This document shows, piece after piece, positions 6,935 to 13,060 of a DNA stretch of 17,993 nucleotides. The position numbers were made by a program, and so were the translations under genes. The notes beneath the pieces were generated by a model that worked only from the letters and a program-made list of their open reading frames with translations, was not told where the DNA came from and made no database searches. Position 1 is the first letter of the stretch. Every line of letters starts with the position of its first letter. Origin of the DNA: Minisyncoccota bacterium. Lineage in GTDB: Bacteria; Patescibacteriota; Minisyncoccia; Moranbacterales; GCA-2747515. Where the stretch lies: positions 1 to 17,993 of the forward strand of contig CALIRC010000018.1 of the NCBI GenBank assembly GCA_938044295.1, in the 5' to 3' direction.

Positions 6935-7082
6935 TTTTTTGTCTTAATCTTTCAGTCTTCTAAAGGTTGTAATTATAGATGTAATGCAAGGAGTTATGAA
7001 CTCGTAGCGTGATGAGATATTTACTTCAAGACGGGAGTGTGATTTTTTTCCAAAGTTCCCAGTCATACCTTCATTATATTCA

Positions 7083-7119
7083 CAAAAAATGCCCATCTTT
7101 TCAGAGGAGCATTTTTTTG
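7083..7119 (-). terminator. Rho-independent terminator downstream of gap
   Basis: On the minus strand CAAAAAAATGC...GCATTTTTTG encloses an inner stem (CTCCTCT/AGATGGG with one mismatch and G-U pairing) and ends in T6. It lies about 90 bp past the gap stop, the only plausible stop signal there. Confidence 0.7.
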
Positions 7120-7206
7120 TCGTTTAGATTTAAGTTTTTTTATTTGCTTCTTCTAGATCAGAAGAAGGTATAGTCCTTGCTAATAATCTTTTTGCATTCT
7201 TATTCG

Positions 7207-8214
7207 TTATGAGAGAAACTTTCCTACACGTACTGCTGTATCGCAGAGGCGGTTTGCATAACCCCATTCGTTGTCATACCATGCAAAGACTTTTACGAGA
7301 TCACCATCTACCACACGAGTAAAATTCATATCGACGATGCTAGAATGTGGGTTTCCGATAAAGTCAGTCGAGACAAGTGGCTCATCTGTTACTTGCAAGA
7401 TCCCCTTGTGTGGACCTGCTGCAGCTGCCTTAAATGCATCGTTTACCTCCTCTACTGTGACCTTCTTATCTAGCACAAAGACGAAGTCTGTCAGTGAGAC
7501 GTCGATTGTAGGTACGCGCACTGCCAATCCATCAAATTTTCCTTCTAATGCAGGAATGACCTTTGTTGTAGCGATGGCTGCGCCTGTTGTTGTGGGAATC
7601 ATATTTTGTGCTGCTGCACGTCCTTTTCGTGGATCTTTCGCTGGGCCATCTTGCAACTTCTGTGTAGCAGTATAGGAGTGAATCGTTGTCATCAGTGCCT
7701 TCGTGATACCAAATGTATCGTTCATGACCTGTGCTACTGGTGAGATACAATTTGTCGTGCAGGAAGCATTTGAGATTACCTCTTTTGAATCTTCACCAGC
7801 TTCATGTACGCCCATGACGTGTGTGGAGATGTTTGTGTCATCACCTTTTGCTGGCGCACTGATGATCACGCGCTTTGCACCCGCGTCGATATGCGCATAT
7901 GCTGCACCATCTTTCACAAAAAAACCTGTACACTCAAGTACTACATCCACATCCAATTCTTTCCATGGTAGCTCCCTCGGGTTTTTATTTGAATAAATCG
8001 GGTACTGTACTCCATCGACAGTAATCTCACCTTCACCTGCAATGACTGATTTATGATACTTGCGAAACACAGAGTCATACTTCAGCAGCTGTGCTAGCGT
8101 ACCAGCATCTGTGAGATCGTTAATAGCGACGATCTCTACATCTTTGCGATCATTGAGGATGCGAAATGCAGCGCGACCAATCCTCCCAAATCCATTAATT
8201 GCGATCTTTGTCAT
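7207..8214 (-). CDS. gap: Glyceraldehyde-3-phosphate dehydrogenase (type I)
   Basis: A 335-aa protein of standard length. It oxidises glyceraldehyde-3-phosphate to 1,3-bisphosphoglycerate. It shows the Rossmann motif NGFGRIGR (7-14), Asp33 in AINDLTD that favours NAD+ over NADP+, and VLECTGFF. The catalytic SNASCTTNC has Cys152, TTIHSYTATQ carries the base His, and WYDNEWGYANR lies near the end. The ATG at 8214 has AAGAAG a few nt upstream, a weak ribosome site. It lies downstream of tpiA in the same direction, but the 141-bp gap is almost filled by repeat copy 3. No pgk is present here. Family assignment is certain. Confidence 0.97.
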   Translation of the reverse strand: MTKIAINGFGRIGRAAFRILNDRKDVEIVAINDLTDAGTLAQLLKYDSVFRKYHKSVIAGEGEITVDGVQYPIYSNKNPRELPWKELDVDVVLECTGFFVKDGAAYAHIDAGAKRVIISAPAKGDDTNISTHVMGVHEAGEDSKEVISNASCTTNCISPVAQVMNDTFGITKALMTTIHSYTATQKLQDGPAKDPRKGRAAAQNMIPTTTGAAIATTKVIPALEGKFDGLAVRVPTIDVSLTDFVFVLDKKVTVEEVNDAFKAAAAGPHKGILQVTDEPLVSTDFIGNPHSSIVDMNFTRVVDGDLVKVFAWYDNEWGYANRLCDTAVRVGKFLS

Positions 8215-8226
8215 ATGCTTCTTACT

Positions 8227-8349
8227 TGGGACTTACGCACTTAAGTGTCATTTTAGGCAGAATCAAGGTTTTTCATGAGCTATAGCTTATCTATAGTGAG
8301 TGAAAAACGTAGATTTTAACGACAAAATACACCGAGTGTGTAAGTCCTA
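8227..8349 (+). repeat. MITE-like inverted-repeat element, copy 3, between tpiA and gap
   Basis: A 123-bp element with terminal repeats TGGGACTTACGCACTT and GAGTGTGTAAGTCCTA, imperfect here. The central hairpin reads CTATAG-CTTAT-CTATAG. Compared with CCATAG/CTATGG in the other copies, one base has changed on each arm so that a C-G pair became T-A, a compensatory change. The flanking pentamers are TTACT (8222-8226) and TTATT (8350-8354). It starts 12 bp upstream of the gap ATG and ends 6 bp past the tpiA stop. Confidence 0.88.
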
Positions 8350-8355
8350 TTATTA

Positions 8356-9117
8356 TTAATTATTATTTATAATTTTACTCATTAATGCCAAATTTTCTGG
8401 TTGCAAACTTGCACCACCTACTAAAACACCATCGATATGACCTTCTTCACAGATGGTACGTATATTTTCAGTTGTGACACTTCCGCCATAAAGAATTAGA
8501 GTGCTCTCTGATTCTCTCCCGTATACGCTTGCAATCACTTTCTTTATTACGAGTGTCACTGTATGAATGTGCTCTGGTGATGGTGTTTTTCCAGTACCGA
8601 TTGCCCATATTGGCTCATAGGCGATGATCGTTTTCTCGATTTGTTCTTGCGTAAGATCCTTGGTGATTTTTTCAACCTCTTCCTTGATAGATTGTTCCGC
8701 ATCCTCGCTCTGGACCCCATATCCTATACAGATGACTGGTGTAAGTCCCACCTCAAGTGCCTTTATCAGTTTTGTGATGACTATCTCTTGTGTTTCTCCA
8801 GCGGCACGGCGCTCACTGTGACCAAGGAGTACCACAGAGACACCTAATGAAAAGAGTGTTTTTGGTGATGTTTCGCCTGTAAATTTTCCTCGTAGTTCGT
8901 GATGTGCATTTTGCGCTCCGATTGCTATTTGTTGTTTATCGAGAGCATCTATAAATGCTTCAACATGGAGCATTGGCGGGCAGATCGCAATCGCATTCCT
9001 CTCGTTTTCCGTCAGTACCTCAAAAGCTTTTTTTGCTTTTTCGAGATAGGAATCTCTTGCATCACGTGTCTCGAGATTCATTTTGAGATTGCCGATTACT
9101 AGCTTTGGTTTTGTCAT
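8356..9117 (-). CDS. tpiA: Triosephosphate isomerase
   Basis: A 253-aa TIM barrel of normal length. It interconverts dihydroxyacetone phosphate and glyceraldehyde-3-phosphate. All catalytic residues are visible: Asn10 and Lys12 in NLKMN, His100 in LGHSERR, and Glu168 in AYEPIWAIGTG with the mobile loop following. The phosphate-binding motifs YGGSV (210-214) and VLVGGASL are also present. The usual CIGE/CVGE motif reads CIGY (130-133), replacing a Glu that most TIMs keep. The protein ends in three Asn before TAA, and repeat copy 3 begins 6 bp later. It follows galT by 39 bp and is probably in the same operon. No Shine-Dalgarno is seen. Confidence 0.96.
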   Translation of the reverse strand: MTKPKLVIGNLKMNLETRDARDSYLEKAKKAFEVLTENERNAIAICPPMLHVEAFIDALDKQQIAIGAQNAHHELRGKFTGETSPKTLFSLGVSVVLLGHSERRAAGETQEIVITKLIKALEVGLTPVICIGYGVQSEDAEQSIKEEVEKITKDLTQEQIEKTIIAYEPIWAIGTGKTPSPEHIHTVTLVIKKVIASVYGRESESTLILYGGSVTTENIRTICEEGHIDGVLVGGASLQPENLALMSKIINNN

Positions 9118-9156
9118 ACAATTACTGTGATTTTAGTTTGTGATCTTATCAAGCGT

Positions 9157-10212
9157 TTAACTCGTATATGCATTTTTTCCTATAACATCTCTTAAAAATT
9201 TAGCAGCATCCTCCGGAGCCAGCGGTACAATGTCGATATCGGTCGCTGCCTCAAATCCTGCTTGAATGTGTGTTCGCGGGAGGATTTCTACGTAGTAGCT
9301 GAATTCTTCATATGTCTGTCCATTGCATGGTGCTGTGCGAATGTAATAGTTATAGTCTGGATCATCCAATCCATCGTAGAGCGCTTTGAGTGCTGTGCGT
9401 AGCGCATCTGCAAGCGCCATTTTTTCACTTACAGTGATCCGCTCAAAATATGGTGAAGGTTTTTTTGGTAGGATGCGCATCTCAAATGCTCTCCTAGAAG
9501 CATATGGGCAATATACAATGTAGTCGTCATTTTCATAGACGATCCGTTCATTTGCTTCTAGCTCATATTCACCAATCACCTCGAAGAGATGTACACCTGC
9601 TTGTAACTTGTAGTTCTCGGCTGTTGTAATCTCATGCATCACTGTACTAGAAACTACTGGTAATGTGAGAATTTGAGAATGCGGGTGCGCTATTGTTCCG
9701 CCTGCACCTTTGCCATGATTATGGAAAATTGTGATTGATCGTACGCTCCTGAGACGCATCATCGCTAGATATCGTTCTTGATATGCATCAATCACTTCTG
9801 CAAGTTCTTCTTCTTTCAGTAGTGCAAACGTCCGCCGACCATCTCTGGTTACAACAACTTCGTGTGTTCCTGTCGCTGCGAGCGTCGGATACGGCCCAAC
9901 AGACAGATCACTAGGATCGCCTCCTGATGCTACCACAGGAAACTTATTTGGAAACACACGTGTAGTCCACTCTCCATTTTCGTCTTTGTAAATGAGTGTG
10001 TCTGGCTCTTTCAGAGATTTTTCAGGATCTGCGAAAAGATCTTTTTGCTCTTCGTAGGGCTCCTTTTTATCCTGCTTTATAAAATCAGAGGGCTTTTTCC
10101 CTCTGGCCGCAGCAATCAGCACCCATCTTCCACGAAAAAGGTCATACCTAAGTTGTGCATCTTCATGATCTTTCATGTTGATTTTTTGTGACCACAGTAG
10201 TTCTATTTCCAT
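9157..10212 (-). CDS. galT: Galactose-1-phosphate uridylyltransferase (GalT family)
   Basis: A 351-aa HIT-superfamily protein. It transfers UMP between UDP-glucose and galactose-1-phosphate in the Leloir pathway. RYDLFRGRWVLIAAARGKKP (22-41) is the GalT N-terminal signature; NKFPVVASGG, GTHEVVVTRD, the FHNHGKGAGG loop and the active site IAHPHSQ follow, with nucleophile His178. PYASRRAFEMRILPKKP and YYVEILPRTHIQAGFE mark the second HIT repeat. The Zn-binding Cys pair near the N-terminus of E. coli GalT is absent, as in many family members; a related ADP-glucose-type phosphorylase cannot be excluded. The ATG at 10212 gives the longest protein, while Met13 (10176) would place the start nearer the conserved region; neither has a Shine-Dalgarno. 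It lies in one operon with the glycosyltransferase and tpiA. Confidence 0.9.
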   Translation of the reverse strand: MEIELLWSQKINMKDHEDAQLRYDLFRGRWVLIAAARGKKPSDFIKQDKKEPYEEQKDLFADPEKSLKEPDTLIYKDENGEWTTRVFPNKFPVVASGGDPSDLSVGPYPTLAATGTHEVVVTRDGRRTFALLKEEELAEVIDAYQERYLAMMRLRSVRSITIFHNHGKGAGGTIAHPHSQILTLPVVSSTVMHEITTAENYKLQAGVHLFEVIGEYELEANERIVYENDDYIVYCPYASRRAFEMRILPKKPSPYFERITVSEKMALADALRTALKALYDGLDDPDYNYYIRTAPCNGQTYEEFSYYVEILPRTHIQAGFEAATDIDIVPLAPEDAAKFLRDVIGKNAYTS

Positions 10213-10286
10213 ATTTTTTTTACCGCTATTGTTCTACGAAATAGCCCAGCAGCGGATTTATTATTTTTTCTCAACCTTACGCTTAT

Positions 10287-11042
10287 TTATTTTTGTTCCT
10301 TTAAATGATATGTACCTGCCCATAGTCGCAATCGTGTTTTACATAGGTCTAGCAATACTTGCAAGAAACCATTTGGACCGAGAAAACCACCAACTGTTGA
10401 TCCTTCTGCATTCATCCAGTGAACGGGCATTTGGTCAATTGTAAATCCGAGTTTTTTCGCAAGCACAATCATTTCAAAATCGTATGCAAAACGGTCTACT
10501 ACCATACGCGGCACTACGGCCTGCGTCACCTCGCGCCTTAGCACTTTAAAACCGCATTGCGTGTCTGGAAATGACCACAGTCCGAGGACGATTCGGATCG
10601 CCATGTTTCCAGCTGTTCCCATGATTTCCCTGTACTTGGATTGATGCACTTCAATTTTTGCACCTGGAATGTCACGTGAACCGATTACTAGGTCAGCGCC
10701 CTCGTCAATCAAAGTAAGTGCCTCGTCGATATGCGTGATACTTGTTGAACCGTCAGCATCTAAAAATGCGTGGTACTTCCCTTTTGCGAGCATGAGTCCT
10801 TGTCTGATCACTGCTCCTTTGCCACGGTTTACGTCATTGTCTATCACACTCAGGTGCTCTATACGGTCTGCAAAAGATCGGGCAAAAAGGGCTGTTGCAT
10901 CTTTTGATCCATCTACGATTATGATCACTTCATAGGAAATTTTTTTATGGCCAAGATGCTCACTGATCTTCGCTAAGTTTGGCCCGATACGCTTTTCTTC
11001 TTTATACGCCGGGATTATTACTGATAGGGTAATGTTTTCCAT
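10287..11042 (-). CDS. GT2 family glycosyltransferase, ALG5/DPM1-like
   Basis: A 251-aa cytoplasmic GT-A protein. Motifs are LSVIIPAYKEEKRI (6-19), IIVDGSKDAT, NRGKGAVIRQGL, the metal-binding DxD in FLDADGST (Asp95, Asp97), VIGSRD and the acceptor-side DTQCGFKVLRR (160-170). These match dolichyl/polyprenyl-phosphate glucosyl- or mannosyltransferases (ALG5, DPM1), which load a sugar onto a lipid phosphate. No C-terminal TM segment or GtrA domain is attached. The start ATG sits 9 nt after a hairpin (11052-11073) and about 45 nt downstream of an extended -10 promoter. It is first in a run with galT and tpiA, suggesting that UDP-hexose made nearby is used for surface glycan or protein glycosylation. 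The exact sugar is not readable from sequence. Confidence 0.88.
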   Translation of the reverse strand: MENITLSVIIPAYKEEKRIGPNLAKISEHLGHKKISYEVIIIVDGSKDATALFARSFADRIEHLSVIDNDVNRGKGAVIRQGLMLAKGKYHAFLDADGSTSITHIDEALTLIDEGADLVIGSRDIPGAKIEVHQSKYREIMGTAGNMAIRIVLGLWSFPDTQCGFKVLRREVTQAVVPRMVVDRFAYDFEMIVLAKKLGFTIDQMPVHWMNAEGSTVGGFLGPNGFLQVLLDLCKTRLRLWAGTYHLKEQK

Positions 11043-11051
11043 GAAAATAAT

Positions 11052-11073
11052 GCTGGCATATCTCTATGTCAGC
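11052..11073 (-). other. Leader hairpin just upstream of the glycosyltransferase start
   Basis: GCTGACATA-GAGA-TATGCCAGC (minus strand) has nine pairs, one of them an imperfect T/G pair, and a 4-nt loop. It ends 9 nt before the ATG, inside the predicted leader, and is followed by ATTATTTT. It could be a weak terminator or hide or expose the start; undetermined. Confidence 0.45.
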
Positions 11074-11092
11074 TAGATGATTTTATAGTGAT

Positions 11093-11101
11093 ATTATACC
11101 A
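11093..11101 (-). promoter_or_regulatory. Extended -10 promoter for the glycosyltransferase-galT-tpiA operon
   Basis: On the minus strand TGGTATAAT is a perfect -10 (11093-11098) with TGG before it. CTGATA at 18 bp is a 4/6 match to a -35. Confidence 0.65.
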
Positions 11102-11161
11102 CATACATTTAGTACATATCAGCCTTTAATGCGTTTTGCAGAGGTCAGGTATTACCCACGT

Positions 11162-11569
11162 TTACTTGTGTGATTTTTTTTCATTGTCTAGATATGATTG
11201 TAAGAGAATCCTCGCTGCTTCGATGTCATCATTTTTGGTGATATCTTTTTTTCCTGCTGCTTTTAGGTTGGCTTGCGCCTCTTTTGTTGTAAACATCTCC
11301 TCTGCAAAATGTACTTTTTTCTTGGAAAGTTTTTTTAGCTTTTTTGCGAAGTCTTTGATCTTTTCGGTATTATCTGATTGCTCGTCATTTTTTGTCATCC
11401 CAATGACAAATGCACAATCACTGTGCTGTGCGCAGAGGCTCCATAACTTGTCGTGTGCCATAGCATCATTTTCTAGAATTCCACCACCGAAAGCTATACG
11501 TGTTTCTTCATCAGCGAAGGCAGTACCAATCTTTGCTTCCCCCCAGTCAATTCCAATAAATGTTTGCAT
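11162..11569 (-). CDS. ruvX: RuvX/YqgF family RNase H-fold nuclease
   Basis: A 135-aa protein, normal for the family. The YqgF fold is shown by FIGIDWGEAKIGTAFAD (4-20) with Asp8, FVIGMTKND, the EEMFTTKEAQ strand-helix (90-99) with an acidic residue, and KNDDIEAARILLQSYLD (112-128) with the C-terminal acidic pair. YqgF is known for 5' maturation of pre-16S rRNA and was earlier proposed as a Holliday-junction resolvase; all three acidic positions look present. It follows map by 45 bp on the same strand, suggesting co-transcription. The C-terminus is Lys-rich. No Shine-Dalgarno precedes the ATG. Confidence 0.88.
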   Translation of the reverse strand: MQTFIGIDWGEAKIGTAFADEETRIAFGGGILENDAMAHDKLWSLCAQHSDCAFVIGMTKNDEQSDNTEKIKDFAKKLKKLSKKKVHFAEEMFTTKEAQANLKAAGKKDITKNDDIEAARILLQSYLDNEKKSHK

Positions 11570-11614
11570 ACGATTTCTGTTAGTACTTAATTATCTGAGA
11601 GAGTCTTTTAGTTT

Positions 11615-12394
11615 TTATGTTATTTTTGTTAGTATCTCACATCCTTCATTTGTTACCAAAATTGTGTTTTCGTAATGGGCACTTAATTTATGATCAGCAG
11701 TTATGATGGTCCAACCATCTGCTGCTTGTGCGATGTCACTCGTGCCGATGTTTACCATTGGTTCGATTGCTATTGTCATACCTTTGCGAAATGTGAAGTT
11801 GTCAAACTCTTTAGAGAAATAGTTGGGTACCTGTGGCGGCATGTGTAATTCTCTTCCTATGCCATGCCCTACAAGACCTCGCACAACACCATAACCTCCA
11901 TTTTCTGCATAATCCTGCGCAACTTGTGCAAAATCACTCAATTTTGCACCGTCGCGAATGTTTTTTATACCTGCTTCAAATGTCTTTTTGGTATGCAGAG
12001 CAAGGTTTTTTGCCTCCTCTGATGCCTCTGGCATTACAAAAGTCCGCGCCATGTCAGCGTAATAGCCTTTGTAGATAAGACCCATATCGATTTTTACTAG
12101 GTCGGATTTAGAAATTACTTTTTCTTTTGTTGGTATGCCGTGGACGATTTCGTGATTAAGCGAAAAGCACATAGATCCAGGGAATGGCATCGGTCCTCCT
12201 GCATCGAAGTCCTTAAAAGCAGGAATACAGTTTGCAACTCGTATTTCATGTTCTGCAAAATGATCTAAATCGAAAGCGCAAGCGCCAGGCACTATACGAC
12301 TTTCTAGTCGATCAAAAACGGATGCCAAAATTTGGCATCCTTTGCGCATCGTTGCGATTTCATCATCGGTTTTTATAAGTGCCTTAGTATCCAT
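11615..12394 (-). CDS. map: Methionine aminopeptidase, type I
   Basis: A 259-aa pita-bread-fold metallopeptidase that removes the initiator Met from new proteins. The five metal ligands are all seen: Asp103 in VKIDMGLIYKGYYADMART, Asp114 in the same stretch, His177 in LVGHGIGRELH, Glu211 in AIEPM and Glu242 in AHYENTILV. The substrate-side His85 is in VHGIP. The N-terminus IKTDDEIATMRKGCQI is typical, and there is no N-terminal zinc-finger extension. The ATG at 12394 has no Shine-Dalgarno; a possible TTTACC / TAATAT promoter lies in the spacer upstream. In most bacteria map sits in the ribosomal-protein operon by secY, but here it precedes ruvX. Confidence 0.96.
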   Translation of the reverse strand: MDTKALIKTDDEIATMRKGCQILASVFDRLESRIVPGACAFDLDHFAEHEIRVANCIPAFKDFDAGGPMPFPGSMCFSLNHEIVHGIPTKEKVISKSDLVKIDMGLIYKGYYADMARTFVMPEASEEAKNLALHTKKTFEAGIKNIRDGAKLSDFAQVAQDYAENGGYGVVRGLVGHGIGRELHMPPQVPNYFSKEFDNFTFRKGMTIAIEPMVNIGTSDIAQAADGWTIITADHKLSAHYENTILVTNEGCEILTKIT

Positions 12395-12509
12395 GCAAAA
12401 CTGTTATTTCCCCTATTTATGGTTTTATATTAACACATAAATGCCGCAGGTAAAACAGATTCTATTATTTACTCCACAAAATTTGTTTCACACTGGATCT
12501 TCACCCATC

Positions 12510-12725
12510 TTACCGTCTGATGATATTATTTTGATCTTGTCCTTGTTTGCGCATCATTTTTGCTCTTTTGCGACTTGCAAGAAATTTCATAAGGATTGGG
12601 ACACCGACCATAATCACCATCATGACTTGCTCACCTGAGAGGCCAAATTTTCTGCCGATGCGGCCAGCAAACTTCTGACCTATTTTTCCCATGAGGAACG
12701 ATTTGATAATTGTTGAAAAATTCAT
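12510..12725 (-). CDS. Small single-pass membrane protein, unknown function
   Basis: A 71-aa protein. An amphipathic N-terminal part (FSTIIKSFLMGKIGQKFAGR) is followed by one hydrophobic segment (about 33-49, with VMMVIMVGVPILM) and a strongly basic tail (ASRKRAKMMRKQGQDQNN). By the positive-inside rule the tail should be cytoplasmic. I do not recognise a family. The ATG lacks a Shine-Dalgarno, but a good promoter lies 38-66 bp upstream, which supports a real gene. Its downstream neighbour, 115 bp away on the same strand, is map. Confidence 0.6.
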   Translation of the reverse strand: MNFSTIIKSFLMGKIGQKFAGRIGRKFGLSGEQVMMVIMVGVPILMKFLASRKRAKMMRKQGQDQNNIIRR

Positions 12726-12762
12726 ATTTATGTACTCTAAAATGTCATTAAAACTGTAACTT

Positions 12763-12791
12763 ATTATGGCTTTTTTTATCTTTTTTGTAAA
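12763..12791 (-). promoter_or_regulatory. Candidate sigma-70 promoter for the 71-aa gene
   Basis: On the minus strand TTTACA (12786-12791, 5/6) and CATAAT (12763-12768, 5/6) are separated by 17 bp. The predicted leader is about 31 nt. Confidence 0.6.
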
Positions 12792-12837
12792 GGGGCTTTT
12801 GCTGTGAAATTTACCGACATGATACCTTCTTCATTAA

Positions 12838-12960
12838 TAGGACTTACGCACTTGAGTGTAATTTTAGGCAAAATCAAGGCTTTGCACGAGCCATAGTCTA
12901 CCTATGGTGAGTGAAAAACGGAGATTTTAACGACAAAGTACACCAAGTGCGTAAGTCCTA
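12838..12960 (+). repeat. MITE-like inverted-repeat element, copy 4
   Basis: A 123-bp element with perfect 16-bp terminal repeats (TAGGACTTACGCACTT / AAGTGCGTAAGTCCTA). Complementarity continues inward as GTGTA/TACAC after one bulged base. The central hairpin is CCATAG-TCTAC-CTATGG. It is flanked on both sides by ATTAA (12833-12837 and 12961-12965), a perfect 5-bp direct repeat, as expected of a target-site duplication. Confidence 0.9.
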
Positions 12961-13017
12961 ATTAAGATTAAGTATTCCATATTACTATATTTATGAGATT
13001 ACTGATTTTACTATTAG

Positions 13018-13026
13018 TGATATACT
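13018..13026 (+). promoter_or_regulatory. Extended -10 promoter for the secreted lyase
   Basis: TGATATACT (-10 hexamer 13021-13026) has TGA directly before it and is identical to the site upstream of the FKBP gene. No convincing -35 is seen. The leader is about 27 nt, with no Shine-Dalgarno. Confidence 0.5.
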
Positions 13027-13060
13027 ATAGACTGGACTTATTTTCATATTCAAAAATCCT

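Larger units (their letters stand above)
6854..7206. other. Intergenic region between gap and the exported-protein gene
   Basis: It contains the Shine-Dalgarno and consensus promoter of the gene at 6853, the terminator downstream of gap (7083-7119), and a perfect 8-bp hairpin CTTCTTCT-AGATC-AGAAGAAG at 7147-7167 without a T run. I see no gene in 6960-7080. Confidence 0.5.
12726..13060. other. Divergent intergenic region
   Basis: The 335 bp hold the minus-strand promoter of the 71-aa gene (12763-12791), repeat copy 4 (12838-12960) and the plus-strand extended -10 (13018-13026) of the secreted lyase. The repeat thus sits between two divergent promoters. No further gene is seen. Confidence 0.6.

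Noticed and set aside
7013..7165. A plus-strand 50-codon frame in the gap upstream of the gap terminator
   Set aside because: It runs through the terminator hairpin, has Phe/Leu-rich low-complexity composition and no supporting ribosome site.
1..12960. The repeats as a CRISPR array
   Set aside because: Copies are ~122 bp inverted-repeat units kilobases apart, one in reverse orientation, with no regular spacers or cas genes.
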